Source of the DNA: Algoriphagus sp. AK58
GTDB lineage: Bacteria > Bacteroidota > Bacteroidia > Cytophagales > Cyclobacteriaceae
NCBI RefSeq assembly: GCF_014324365.1
Contig: NZ_QEIG01000005.1
Location: 1 to 64,000 of the forward strand
Reading direction: 5' to 3'
DNA length: 64,000 bases
Below the pieces are notes generated by a model that saw nothing but the letters and a program-made list of their open reading frames with translations, was not told where the DNA came from and searched no databases. The translations under genes and the position numbers were made by a program. Positions 45,272 through 54,574 of the stretch are shown here, piece by piece (the first letter of the stretch is position 1; the number at the start of each line of letters is the position of its first letter).

Positions 45272-46417
45272 TTACACCTTGACGTAGATTTTTTTCTTAT
45301 CCATCCATAATCCGATCAACCAAATCAATAGCATGTAAGCAATGGCAAATAGAAAGGAGGCATTTTTAGGTCCCAGCCAACTGGTGAAAAACGTGGAATA
45401 AATCCATCCTTTAAAACTGGTTTCACCCACAGGAATGATGGAGAAAAGGGTGATTACCACTCCTGAACAGACATAAAGAATCAAAGGATTTCGGCCAAAG
45501 GCCTGGAAGAAATACGTCCATTTCGTGAGTTTTTGAATTTCGACCAAGAAAATCAGTCCACCAAGCAAAATCAAATCCCAGCCAACCGTGAGAAGAACGT
45601 ATGGACTAGTCCAGATTTTCTTGTTGATCGGAAAGCCCAAGTCCCAAACATACGCCAAGGCAAGAAGGACAACGCCAGAGATCAAAAGGGACTGGACAGT
45701 GGATAAGGTATTTCCTTTTTTCTGGATGAATTTGCCGACGATAAATCCCGCCAGCACATTGACAATCGAGGTTAGCGTGCTAAGAATTCCTTCTGGATCA
45801 AAAGGTATCCCTTCTCCCATATACATTCTCTTTTCTCCTATGATTGCGAGGTCGAGTTTTATTTGAGCATTGCCAGTAAGGCTGTAAGGATCTCCCGCAT
45901 CTCCAAAGAAGTACATGATCGGCCAGTAAATGATCAAAGAAGCGATACTAACGATCCAAGCACCTCGCTCTCCGCTCCAGTACACCACTAAAGCAGCAAG
46001 CAGATAAGCTAAAGCTATGCGCTGTAATACCCCTAGCAGACGAACTTCAGAAAGTTTGACAGCTACTATTTCTCCGGCCTCATTGTAATCGAAAAAAGGG
46101 AAATAATTGAGTAGCCAACCAATCAGAAATATCAATGCCGCCCGCTTGAAGACTTTTTTATAAAAGTCGCTAGGCTTCATCTCATTCAATTTCTTCAATG
46201 CAAAGCTCATGGCATTTCCAACGACGAAAAGGAAGGTCGGAAATACCAGATCGGTGGGAGTGAATCCATGCCAATCTGCATGGGCGAGGGGACCATAAAG
46301 GTTACTCCAGCTTCCGGGAGTATTTACGATAATCATAAAAGCAATGGTCATGCCTCGCAAGACATCCAGTGCCAAGTAGCGGTTGGAGAGGATTTTGGAT
46401 TGGTGGTCGATGGACAT
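45272..46417 (-). CDS. HGSNAT-like membrane acyltransferase (DUF5009/YeiB-like)
   Basis: A 381-residue integral membrane protein with about ten helices. The start has the family signature RYLALDVLRGMTIAFMIIVNTPGSW and then the conserved His region ADWHGFTPTDLVFPTFLFVVG. Relatives acetylate glucosamine at the membrane (human heparan-alpha-glucosaminide N-acetyltransferase; bacterial NagX). It lies about 5.5 kb from a GH20 hexosaminidase, which fits an amino-sugar theme but is not an operon with it. Confidence 0.88.
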   Translation of the reverse strand: MSIDHQSKILSNRYLALDVLRGMTIAFMIIVNTPGSWSNLYGPLAHADWHGFTPTDLVFPTFLFVVGNAMSFALKKLNEMKPSDFYKKVFKRAALIFLIGWLLNYFPFFDYNEAGEIVAVKLSEVRLLGVLQRIALAYLLAALVVYWSGERGAWIVSIASLIIYWPIMYFFGDAGDPYSLTGNAQIKLDLAIIGEKRMYMGEGIPFDPEGILSTLTSIVNVLAGFIVGKFIQKKGNTLSTVQSLLISGVVLLALAYVWDLGFPINKKIWTSPYVLLTVGWDLILLGGLIFLVEIQKLTKWTYFFQAFGRNPLILYVCSGVVITLFSIIPVGETSFKGWIYSTFFTSWLGPKNASFLFAIAYMLLIWLIGLWMDKKKIYVKV

Positions 46418-46817
46418 AAACTGATTAAGGGTGGTTTACGACATTAAGATAAAATTTTCCTTCAAAATTCAAGAGTATTGCTAGTGAGAGGGCTAAGAAA
46501 TAAAAAAGGACTAAGTTTCTTCAAGAGTTATTTTTGGACATAATAAAAAAACTCACACAAAATCTTGTTTAATGACCTGTTCAAATAGTAAATTAAGGGT
46601 AATTCAAATACTTGATTTTTAATTATTTATTAAGGATTATGGGGCTTTACCCATATTCGATTGTATTTGGCAGAATTTCGACAGCGCTCGGTACCTGATA
46701 GGTTATATTTTGAAATAGAGGGGAAAAGGTCACCATTGACTTGGCGGCTGAGGGAAGTCGATACCTTTTTGAACTACTGTTAAGAAAGCGGATTTGTACT
46801 TATTTAAAATCGGTAAT
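46418..46817. other. 400-bp AT-rich intergenic region
   Basis: Between divergent genes. No coding frame or repeat is visible. The right end holds the subtilase promoter candidate (46736-46771). A second TTTG at 46666 and TATATTTTG at 46704-46712 are too far apart to form a standard promoter. Confidence 0.6.
46736..46771 (+). promoter_or_regulatory. candidate promoter of the first subtilase gene
   Basis: TTG at 46736 or 46741 followed, after 23 or 18 bases, by TACCTTTTTG (46762-46771), close to TAnnTTTG. The start would be near 46778, 40 bp before the ATG at 46818. Confidence 0.4.
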
Positions 46818-48209
46818 ATGAAAAAAGCGCCACTTATTCTCTTTGTTTTACTTTTTTTTTCTTGTGAAAAAAGAAATATACCCACATCCAATCAAATAAA
46901 AGAAGATAGCTCTGATTTTACTTTCAATCCTTACCAGGTGCCGGATAGTCTACTGATTCCAAATTCCTATCTGGTATTGATGAATGAAAAGAAATTTGAA
47001 CCTGTGCTCAGTGAATCCAATGCCGGGTTACTTTCAGATAGCATTGAAGTTAAAGCATTGGAAAAAAAGATTTATGGGCAACTGATTGAATTTGCAAAAG
47101 AGAAAGGGCTTCAGATCGACCCCAATCAAGTTTTGGTGAATTCTCTGACAGGGTTTGTTTTGGAAAATGTCGAACTATCCAAGCTAAAAGAACTTAAGGC
47201 TGATAAGCAGAATATTGCGAGGATCCAACAGAATTTCAGACTTGGAATGGAAACCATCCGGGCACGGATGCAGTCGGACGTTTTGGCCCAAACCGTGCGA
47301 GCCAGAATGCAGGAGAATCCCCAATGGGGCTATGATGAGGAGAATTTTACCTCCAAAGCCATCATTTATCTTGCAGGTACTGATCGTAAAATCAATAAAC
47401 AGAATAAAATATGGGTGGTTGACTCAGGGATTGATAAGGATCATCAGGACTTAAAAAACCAGGTAGATCAGAACCTAAGTCGATCTTTTGTGCTTCGCAA
47501 TGCCAGTGTTTTTGACTCGAATCCTTTCTTTGATTTTTGGGGACATGGAACCCACTGTGCAGGCTTAGCGGCTGCTAAATCTATGAATCAGGGAAACCCT
47601 GACAGGAGGTTGATAGGAATGAACGGTGTAGCTCCCGGAGCACCACTTGTCTCTTTGAAGGTCTTTGGTCAGGAAGGCTACGCAGAATTTACCTGGGTAT
47701 TACAGGCATTGGAATATGCCTCCAGTAGGAGTAGGCTTAAGGAAGGTGATGTGATATCAATGAGTTTGGGTGGTAGAGTCAGTGATTGTGCTCAGGATGG
47801 ATTGATGGCACAAATGCTCCGTATTTCCAATTTTTATAAGGTTAGTATAGTAGTTGCTGCTGGCAACGGATATTTTTGGACCGGTGAGCCGGCATCGGGA
47901 TTTTTGCCTGCTTGTGTGAATGGAGAGAAGATCTATACGATAGGATCGGTTGATTTGGATTATTTATCACCTTCGCCGCAAGTGAATTTCTCCGCATTTT
48001 CCAATTATGGTTTGCCTCCTATAGATTGGGTTGTGCCGGGCAACATGATTTTTTCAACCTATCCAAATGATAAATATGCGGTAATGGGAGGTACATCCAT
48101 GTCAGCAGCTCTGATGTCTGGGCTTCTTTATCTCTCCCAAGGAAACATAAGAACAAAAACAACGGTAGCTGATCAACAAGGGAACACCTATCCTATTCCT
48201 GAGAAATAG
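46818..48209 (+). CDS. subtilisin-like S8 protease, lipoprotein, with RARMQ linker
   Basis: A 463-residue subtilase anchored as a lipoprotein (lipobox LLFFSC, Cys about 16). An inhibitor-I9-like propeptide (about 40-140) is followed by a linker with two RARMQ copies 13 residues apart (47259-47273 and 47298-47312). The catalytic domain has Asp202 (VVDSGID), His243 (WGHGTHCAG) and Ser427 (GGTSMSAAL). It ends soon after the Ser helix with GNTYPIPEK, so no C-terminal domain. The downstream paralogue at 48357 shares the layout, linker motif and ending, so the pair arose by duplication. Confidence 0.93.
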   Translation: MKKAPLILFVLLFFSCEKRNIPTSNQIKEDSSDFTFNPYQVPDSLLIPNSYLVLMNEKKFEPVLSESNAGLLSDSIEVKALEKKIYGQLIEFAKEKGLQIDPNQVLVNSLTGFVLENVELSKLKELKADKQNIARIQQNFRLGMETIRARMQSDVLAQTVRARMQENPQWGYDEENFTSKAIIYLAGTDRKINKQNKIWVVDSGIDKDHQDLKNQVDQNLSRSFVLRNASVFDSNPFFDFWGHGTHCAGLAAAKSMNQGNPDRRLIGMNGVAPGAPLVSLKVFGQEGYAEFTWVLQALEYASSRSRLKEGDVISMSLGGRVSDCAQDGLMAQMLRISNFYKVSIVVAAGNGYFWTGEPASGFLPACVNGEKIYTIGSVDLDYLSPSPQVNFSAFSNYGLPPIDWVVPGNMIFSTYPNDKYAVMGGTSMSAALMSGLLYLSQGNIRTKTTVADQQGNTYPIPEK

Positions 48210-48240
48210 TCAAAGAATTCCAGAAATCCCTCTCCTCAGA

Positions 48241-48264
48241 AAACCCCTCACGAGGGGTTTTTCT
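48241..48264 (+). terminator. terminator between the two subtilase genes
   Basis: Stem AAACCCCT/AGGGGTTT with loop CACG, followed by TTCTTT. It lies 31 bp past the first subtilase stop, so the second gene needs its own promoter or read-through. Confidence 0.8.
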
Positions 48265-48356
48265 TTGATTTTTCACAAGTTTTAAAAATAAAAAGTGGAT
48301 CATGTAAAAGTTGAACTTAAAAGAGTTAAGTTTCTGAATAGCTAATAACTCCAATA

Positions 48357-49586
48357 ATGAAAAAATCAATCTTGGGTATTTTTCTTTTTGCCTTGTCTTT
48401 TTCTGTTTTTTCTCAAAATCAACGATATGTAGTTTTGTTAACTGAGAACTTTGAAGCTCCTGTAAGAAAGACAAGGACTAATAATCAAGACCGAGGTCAG
48501 CAAGAAAATCAGAATAAAGGGCAGAGGGATGTCAAGCTTTCAAAAATTGATAATCTGCTTAATGCTAAGGGGATAATAGTTGGACAAAACAAAAAATTTG
48601 TCGATGCAGGTGTTGGATTTGTGGCAGATCTTTCATCCGAACAAGTGCAAAACCTACAGATGGACCCTAATGTAAAAGGGGTTTTCGAAGACTTTACAAT
48701 GCAAACTAGAGCCAGAATGCAGACTAGGGCCAGGATGCAGGGAGAAGCTATCGAATCAGATATGTTGTATGATTACAATACCAAATCAAGTTGCGCAGTC
48801 AACTTGGTAGGAAGGTCTCAGCCGTCAATCAATCGAAGTTCTTCTATCTGGATATTGGATTCAGGAATAGATGCCAATCATGTTGATTTGAATGTAAATC
48901 CTAGCCGCAGATTTTCAGTTTCCTTTGTGGATGGGGATTCCGATCCTTTGGTAGATTATGTGGGCCACGGAACGCACTGCGCCGGGTTGGCTGCTGGCAA
49001 TGGTCGAGGAAATCCAGGGGTAAATGGAGTTTCTGCAGGAGCTGACCTGATATCGTTGAAAGTGCTGGATAGGCAGGGCTATGGATCTTGGTCATCTTTA
49101 ATTTTGGCATTGGATCATGTTGAAAAATTCGGAATTTCAGGGGATGTGGTTTTGATGAGTTTGGGAGGTTATGGGATAAACAATTGTGCGAATTCTGATC
49201 CGATTTTGGCTGATATCATTAGCGATTTGGGTGAGAAGGGCATTTTTGTCGTCATGTCCGCAGGAAATGATCAGGGACAATCTTCTCTTAATTTACCGGG
49301 ATGCATCGACGGATCAAATGTGTTCACCGTAAGTTCTTATGATTTTGATTGCAGTGGGTTCACTCAATTTACCTCCACTGCAAATTTTGGAATTCCATCT
49401 GTTGATTGGGTTGCACCAGGTGAACAAGTCTTTTCTGCCTATCCCGGAAACCAGTATGCTGTGATGTCCGGAACCTCGATGTCGGCAGCATTGGTTGCCG
49501 GTCTGATCCATTCCAGAGGAGGAAGTCCAAGATCCATTCGGAGAGAATCCTACCAGGGAGTTATTTATCCCTTTGCAGGGAGGTAG
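48357..49586 (+). CDS. secreted subtilisin-like S8 protease with tandem QTRARM repeat
   Basis: A 409-residue subtilase with a signal peptide (MKKSILGIFLFALSFSVFSQ). An I9-like propeptide (about 22-114, RYVVLLTENFE ... DPNVKGVFEDF) includes a low-complexity N/Q/R insert. Then comes a perfect six-residue tandem repeat QTRARM x2 (48702-48737), the catalytic Asp168 (ILDSGID), His204 (VGHGTHCAG) and Ser374 (SGTSMSAAL). The end YQGVIYPFAGR parallels the end of the first subtilase. The first copy is lipid-anchored, this one is not. Its last 26 bp overlap the convergent cyclase gene. Confidence 0.93.
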   Translation: MKKSILGIFLFALSFSVFSQNQRYVVLLTENFEAPVRKTRTNNQDRGQQENQNKGQRDVKLSKIDNLLNAKGIIVGQNKKFVDAGVGFVADLSSEQVQNLQMDPNVKGVFEDFTMQTRARMQTRARMQGEAIESDMLYDYNTKSSCAVNLVGRSQPSINRSSSIWILDSGIDANHVDLNVNPSRRFSVSFVDGDSDPLVDYVGHGTHCAGLAAGNGRGNPGVNGVSAGADLISLKVLDRQGYGSWSSLILALDHVEKFGISGDVVLMSLGGYGINNCANSDPILADIISDLGEKGIFVVMSAGNDQGQSSLNLPGCIDGSNVFTVSSYDFDCSGFTQFTSTANFGIPSVDWVAPGEQVFSAYPGNQYAVMSGTSMSAALVAGLIHSRGGSPRSIRRESYQGVIYPFAGR

Positions 49587-51771
49587 AAGTCAATTTTTGA
49601 TTGATTTGATTAATGTCTGATCGAATTTGCCCGATGATTTTGGCATACCTGCTATCGTTTCTTAACTCTCCGAACGCAGGGTTAAATTCAGTGAAAAAGT
49701 AATCTCTCCATCCTCTATCATAGGCAATTTGCAGGTATTTTAATGCTTCTTCCTTTTGGTTTTTAATCGCATATGCTGTTGAAACATCCAAGGGTAAATA
49801 GTAATCTTCATATCCTAAGCTGATGGCTTCAATTTTTATCTGAATCATTGCATTGAGAAGTGAATCTGCTCTTTGGGAATCTCCTCTTTGCTTCAAAAGA
49901 TAAGAGAAGTTTATAGGTGTACTGTAGTATTTATCAAAACCAGACTTGATATTTCTACTGACAGAAATGTCCCAAACTTTATAAGCTGAATCATATTCCT
50001 GTGCGAAAAACAGGATTGAACCAGCTACTCTCACATTGTATTCTAAGCTATCTGTCAAAGGAAGGTTTTCCAAAAGTTTTAAGGCATCAGATTTTTTGCC
50101 TTGTTCAATCAATGACATTCCCTTTAACTCGTAAGAAACTTGGTTTTTACTGATTTTCAATGATTTGTCAAACCATTGGTCAGCTTCTTCAAACTTTCCC
50201 AGGATTTTGTGTATCCAAGCGATATTTTGATAGGGTAGATACGAGTTAGGGCCAAGATTTGCAGATTTGGTCTGTAGACTTAAGGCTTCCAGCAGATTGC
50301 CCTGAGCAAATTCAATGGTAGCCAAATTGCCAATTGCGTCGCTCAGGTTAGGATAAAATGAAAGTGCCGTTTCCAGCATATTTTTAGCTTTTGCATATTG
50401 GCCCAGGTCGTAATAAACGATTCCTCTTGCACTGTAACCTTCCGCTAATTTAGGTTCAAGTTCAAGAGCTTTAGAGCTCATTTCCAGGCTCATGTCATAC
50501 CAGGAGCCGTTTGGATCATCGTAGGCAATTTGGAAATAAGTTTTGGCAAGCCAAGTGTATGCAAGGGCATAGTTAGGGTCCAATTCAATTGCTTTTTTCA
50601 ATAATTCTGCCGCTTTAAAAAATAAAGTAGGGTCTCCAAATCCTTCATAATAAAGTCTTTTTGCCCTGAATAGTAAATCGTAAGCCTCTGCATTGCTTGT
50701 TTCTCCTTTTCCAATTTGGATTACTTCTTCTGCCGTCAGCTTAGCATCAAGGACTCTAGCAATGTCTCTTGCAATTTCATTTTGAAGTTGGGTAATGTCT
50801 TTACCTTCGCGAGAATATTCATCAGTCCAAATATTTTTGTTTTCAGCTATATCTATCAACTGCAATTTGAATCGGTATCCCGAATTGAGTTCTTCTACAG
50901 ATCCTTTCAAAACTGTAGTGACCCCGAGCACATTTGCCAAGGAATCGAGTGGACGTTCCCAAGATCTGAAATCAGCCATTGTGGAATAAGAAATCGTTTT
51001 GATGGAATTGATTTTTGAAATCTGTCCGATGAGATTTTCTGTCAATCCATCCGTGAAGTAGTCTAATTCTGGGTTTCCGCTAAGGTTAAAAAAGGGCATT
51101 ACTGCCACGGATTTATCTTTCTCCCAAACTGAACTGTTCCAAAAAATCGAATAAATCACCAAGGTGAGTAATAAAAATATCACTCCGATTCCAATCCCAT
51201 ATTTCAAAGGGTTTTTCTCCTGAAATCTTATGTTTTGAAGGATGTCCAGCCTCTTGGGTACGGTGAGTGGAGGTGTGGTTAAAGCATGAAGTTCAACTTT
51301 TTGTGCCACGTTCTTTAAGGAAAATCCACCCAACTTGATGGTCAAAAAGGGGCTCTCTTTTGGAAGTTGATTAAAAAGTTGCTCAGAAATCAAAATACTT
51401 GAAGGTACTCCGACACTCTGAATCCGTGAGCTTTGATTTACTGCATCACCGAAAACATCCCCATGGTCGAAAATAATGTCTCCGCAGTGCATTCCTATTC
51501 GGATGGAAAATTTTCCCAAAGCGATTATTTCCTTTTGAATTTCAATGGATGCCAAAATTGCATTTTGAGGAGAGTCAAAAACCCCCAAAATTCCGTCACC
51601 CAGCTCTTTGATTAGTTGGCCTTCAAATTTTTCAAAGTACCGTTTGTGGATCGTTAAATTGTCTTTCATCAGTTGAAATGCCCCATCTTCGTCCTTTCCC
51701 ATCAGACGGGTGTAACCAACGATATCAGAAAAATAAACTACTGATTGTTTTCGAATTAATCCTTGACTCAT
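49561..51771 (-). CDS. class III cyclase - TolB-like - TPR membrane protein
   Basis: A 736-residue protein with an unusual order: cytosolic class III adenylate/guanylate cyclase domain (1-165), one membrane helix (191-211, KYGIGIGVIFLLLTLVIYSIF), a TolB-N-like domain outside (SVAVMPFFNLSGNPELDYFTDGL, 221-340), then TPR repeats (about 360-720). The cyclase metal Asp residues are present (Asp16 in YFSDIVGYT, Asp59 in LGDGIL), as are the transition-state Asn112 and Arg116 (VNQSSR), so it may be active. The periplasmic TPR part would sense or scaffold. Its stop lies inside the convergent subtilase. Confidence 0.92.
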   Translation of the reverse strand: MSQGLIRKQSVVYFSDIVGYTRLMGKDEDGAFQLMKDNLTIHKRYFEKFEGQLIKELGDGILGVFDSPQNAILASIEIQKEIIALGKFSIRIGMHCGDIIFDHGDVFGDAVNQSSRIQSVGVPSSILISEQLFNQLPKESPFLTIKLGGFSLKNVAQKVELHALTTPPLTVPKRLDILQNIRFQEKNPLKYGIGIGVIFLLLTLVIYSIFWNSSVWEKDKSVAVMPFFNLSGNPELDYFTDGLTENLIGQISKINSIKTISYSTMADFRSWERPLDSLANVLGVTTVLKGSVEELNSGYRFKLQLIDIAENKNIWTDEYSREGKDITQLQNEIARDIARVLDAKLTAEEVIQIGKGETSNAEAYDLLFRAKRLYYEGFGDPTLFFKAAELLKKAIELDPNYALAYTWLAKTYFQIAYDDPNGSWYDMSLEMSSKALELEPKLAEGYSARGIVYYDLGQYAKAKNMLETALSFYPNLSDAIGNLATIEFAQGNLLEALSLQTKSANLGPNSYLPYQNIAWIHKILGKFEEADQWFDKSLKISKNQVSYELKGMSLIEQGKKSDALKLLENLPLTDSLEYNVRVAGSILFFAQEYDSAYKVWDISVSRNIKSGFDKYYSTPINFSYLLKQRGDSQRADSLLNAMIQIKIEAISLGYEDYYLPLDVSTAYAIKNQKEEALKYLQIAYDRGWRDYFFTEFNPAFGELRNDSRYAKIIGQIRSDINQINQKLTSTSLQRDK

Positions 51772-51928
51772 AAAAACGTCATCAATTATGTTGGTGTTGA
51801 ATGACTCATTCCAAGCTAGGGATTTTTGGGTTGTAAAAAAAGTCGGGTTTTATCCTGAAAAATGTACTTGTTAAACAAAGGTTGGTTAATTTGATAAGGT
51901 AATATCCAACTCTTAAGAACTAAGGAAT

Positions 51929-54445
51929 ATGAGAAAAAGTCTTTTAATGTTCTTTTTAATACTTTTATCAAGTAAGTCCATGGCACAGTTGAATGCCCAA
52001 TGGAATTTACTTGAAAACAAGTTTACTACCCCCCAACTTCATAAAGCTGAAATTTCAATTTCTAATTTGGGTACTTCCTCAGTTCAGGAAGGGTGGAAGC
52101 TTTATTTCAACACTATTTTTATTTCAGTAAACACCCTTTCTCAAATTCCCGAGACTCAAATCAGGCATTTGCAGGGTGATTTTTTTGTAGTTGAGGGAAA
52201 AACACCTGAAATCATGCCAGGCAGTACATTTTCTATTCCTTACCAAAGTAGAGGAGCTTTTTTGAAAAATTCCTATGCCCCGGAAAGCCTGATTTTAGTC
52301 CATGCTGATGGGAAAGTAGAAGAAATCAGCCAATACCAAACTCAAATTCTTTCCGAAGCGGAACTGGCCGAAATGGCCAAATCAAGTGCTCTTCCGGTCC
52401 CTTCTTCTCAAGCTCGGTATGAAGAAAATCGGAAATTGACCCAAATACCGGATTCAGAAATTCCGCCTTTTCTTCCATCTCCTAAAAAGTGGAGATACAC
52501 AGGGGAACCCATCACCATTCAAAATGCAGGGGCGGCGGTGGTAGGAGCTGAGGAATTTTCAGAGGTGACAAAGTTCCTTTTGTTATCCCTTATAAAAGGC
52601 TATAAACCCCAAGTGGATCGAAGTCAGGCTCCCATTAATATCAAACTCTCCAAGGTGGAGGGGCTAGCTGAAGAAGCCTATGCACTGAAAATCTCCAATC
52701 GAAGAGTCGATATTCTCGCTTCGACACCTAAGGGAGCCTTTTATGGGATCCAATCTTTTTTGGCTTTGATGAAGCCTGATTTTTGGAAAGAGGCGAGCAA
52801 TCAAATCACACTCCCACAGGTGGAAATTGAGGATGAACCCGCCTTTGGATATCGTGGGTTTTTCTTGGATGTAGCCCGAAATTTCCAAACCAAAGAGCAG
52901 GTCAAGAAGATTTTGGATTTGATGGCTTTTTATAAATTAAATGTATTCCACTTTAATTTAGCCAATGATGAAGGATGGAGGATTGAGATTCCTGGATTGC
53001 CCGAACTGACAGAATTTGGAGCCCGTCGCGGATTTTCTTCCGATGAATCGGAATTTCTCTGGCCCTACTATGGATCAGGGGCTTTTCCTGAGAAAAGTCA
53101 AACCGGCACAGGATATTACACCGTTGCCGATTTTCAGGAAATTTTGGCCTATGCCAAGGAGAGGCATATTGAAGTCATTCCGGAGTTGGGTGTGCCGGCC
53201 CATTCCCGTGCGGCGATTTTGGCGATGGAGAAAAGATATAGGGAACTCATGAAAGCCGGTAAAGGCCAGGAGGCCCAACAGTATCGTTTGGCAGATCCGG
53301 ACGACCAATCCATCTATCTCTCGGCTCAAAATTTCAAGGGAAATACCATCTGTGTATGCCAAGAGTCGACCTATGCTTTTTATGAAAAGCTGGTTATAGA
53401 GATTCAGAAAATGTATACAGGGGCAGGAATTGAACTCAAAAACTGGCATACCGGAGGAGATGAAGTACCAAGAGGTGTTTGGACGGCTTCTCCTATCTGT
53501 AAGGAGTTTTTGACTAGAAACCCTGATCTTAAGGTGGAAGATTTGAACGATTATTTCAGAAACCGGACGGGTCAGATTCTTCAAAAATATGGCCTTCAAA
53601 TGGGAGGATGGGAAGAAATCGGTCAGACTCATCGAGGCAATGACGTAATTCCAAATCCAAAATTTGCAGACCAAAACTGGAGGCTTTATGCCTGGAATGC
53701 TGTTGCCGGTTGGGGAGGAGAGGATATGGCCTATCGCTTGGCCAATGCCGGGTACCCCGTGGTCATCTGCTCCAGCGCCAATTTTTATTTCGACTTAGCG
53801 TATGATTGGGACCCGGATGAGCGTGGACATACCTGGAGTGGGGTAGTGGATATGTATCAATCCTGGAAGACTGTTCCCAGAAAACTCTATCTATCCCACG
53901 ATAAGACCATAGAAGGAAATGCTTGGGATTGGTCGGAAGCTGAAAAGCGATTCACTCCACTGACTGAGTTAGGTAAAAGGAACATTTTGGGAGTTTCTGG
54001 ACAGCTTTGGACGGAGACGGTCAAAGGTCCGGAGATGATGGAATATTACCTTTTGCCCAAAATGCTGGGCTACATCGAACGAGCTTGGCAAGGAGATCCA
54101 GATTGGTCAAAAGCAGGATCAGAATCAGAAATCAAAGAAAGAAGGGAGCAAGAATGGAACCGGTTTGTGAATTTGGTTGGTCAAAAGGAATTGCCCCGCT
54201 TGGAGTCAATTTTTGGGGGATTCAAGTATAGATTGCCTCGACCGGGTGTGATGATTAAGGACGGGAGAGTTTTGGTCAATTCGGCATATCCGGGATTATT
54301 GATCCGATACACGGACAATGGATCGGAACCGGATGAAAATTCTCCTATTTACCGGGAACCGATACCTTATTTCTCTGGATATACTCCCCAGTTTAAGTTA
54401 TTTACACAAGGGGGTAGTAGTGGAAGGAGTGGCGGATTGGATTAG
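51929..54445 (+). CDS. GH20 beta-N-acetylhexosaminidase, exported
   Basis: An 838-residue enzyme with a signal peptide (MRKSLLMFFLILLSSKSMAQ), N-terminal carbohydrate-binding domain (about 22-165), GH20 N domain (about 180-300) and catalytic barrel. The catalytic Asp511-Glu512 pair lies in HTGGDEVPRG, with RGFFLDVARNF and HFNLANDEGWRIEI upstream. A chitobiase-C-like domain follows (LIRYTDNGSEPDENSPIY). The enzyme removes terminal GlcNAc/GalNAc. The last 15 residues (GGSSGRSGGLD) look atypical and abut the heptamer repeat at 54451. Confidence 0.94.
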   Translation: MRKSLLMFFLILLSSKSMAQLNAQWNLLENKFTTPQLHKAEISISNLGTSSVQEGWKLYFNTIFISVNTLSQIPETQIRHLQGDFFVVEGKTPEIMPGSTFSIPYQSRGAFLKNSYAPESLILVHADGKVEEISQYQTQILSEAELAEMAKSSALPVPSSQARYEENRKLTQIPDSEIPPFLPSPKKWRYTGEPITIQNAGAAVVGAEEFSEVTKFLLLSLIKGYKPQVDRSQAPINIKLSKVEGLAEEAYALKISNRRVDILASTPKGAFYGIQSFLALMKPDFWKEASNQITLPQVEIEDEPAFGYRGFFLDVARNFQTKEQVKKILDLMAFYKLNVFHFNLANDEGWRIEIPGLPELTEFGARRGFSSDESEFLWPYYGSGAFPEKSQTGTGYYTVADFQEILAYAKERHIEVIPELGVPAHSRAAILAMEKRYRELMKAGKGQEAQQYRLADPDDQSIYLSAQNFKGNTICVCQESTYAFYEKLVIEIQKMYTGAGIELKNWHTGGDEVPRGVWTASPICKEFLTRNPDLKVEDLNDYFRNRTGQILQKYGLQMGGWEEIGQTHRGNDVIPNPKFADQNWRLYAWNAVAGWGGEDMAYRLANAGYPVVICSSANFYFDLAYDWDPDERGHTWSGVVDMYQSWKTVPRKLYLSHDKTIEGNAWDWSEAEKRFTPLTELGKRNILGVSGQLWTETVKGPEMMEYYLLPKMLGYIERAWQGDPDWSKAGSESEIKERREQEWNRFVNLVGQKELPRLESIFGGFKYRLPRPGVMIKDGRVLVNSAYPGLLIRYTDNGSEPDENSPIYREPIPYFSGYTPQFKLFTQGGSSGRSGGLD

Positions 54446-54450
54446 GGTTG

Positions 54451-54501
54451 GAGATTTAGAGATGAGGAGACAAGACGTAAGATTCAAGACACCAGATTTG
54501 G
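54451..54501. repeat. degenerate 7-8-bp tandem repeat with phased GA
   Basis: Seven consecutive units start with GA: GAGATTTA, GAGATGAG, GAGACAA, GACGTAA, GATTCAA, GACACCA, GATTTGG. The unit is 8 then 7 bases. It starts 5 bp after the GH20 stop. I recall similar purine-rich degenerate strings in intergenic regions of related Bacteroidota, but cannot confirm. No further function is visible. Confidence 0.5.
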
Positions 54502-54574
54502 GTGCGTAAACTTTTGAAAAGTTCTTAACCCAAACCAAGTTGCTTTAGGACAATAGAGGAGTGTCTATTCCAGA

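Noticed and set aside
53075..53674. Minus-strand frame of 199 codons inside the GH20 gene
   Set aside because: Antisense to the catalytic barrel with clear GH20 motifs; no independent support.
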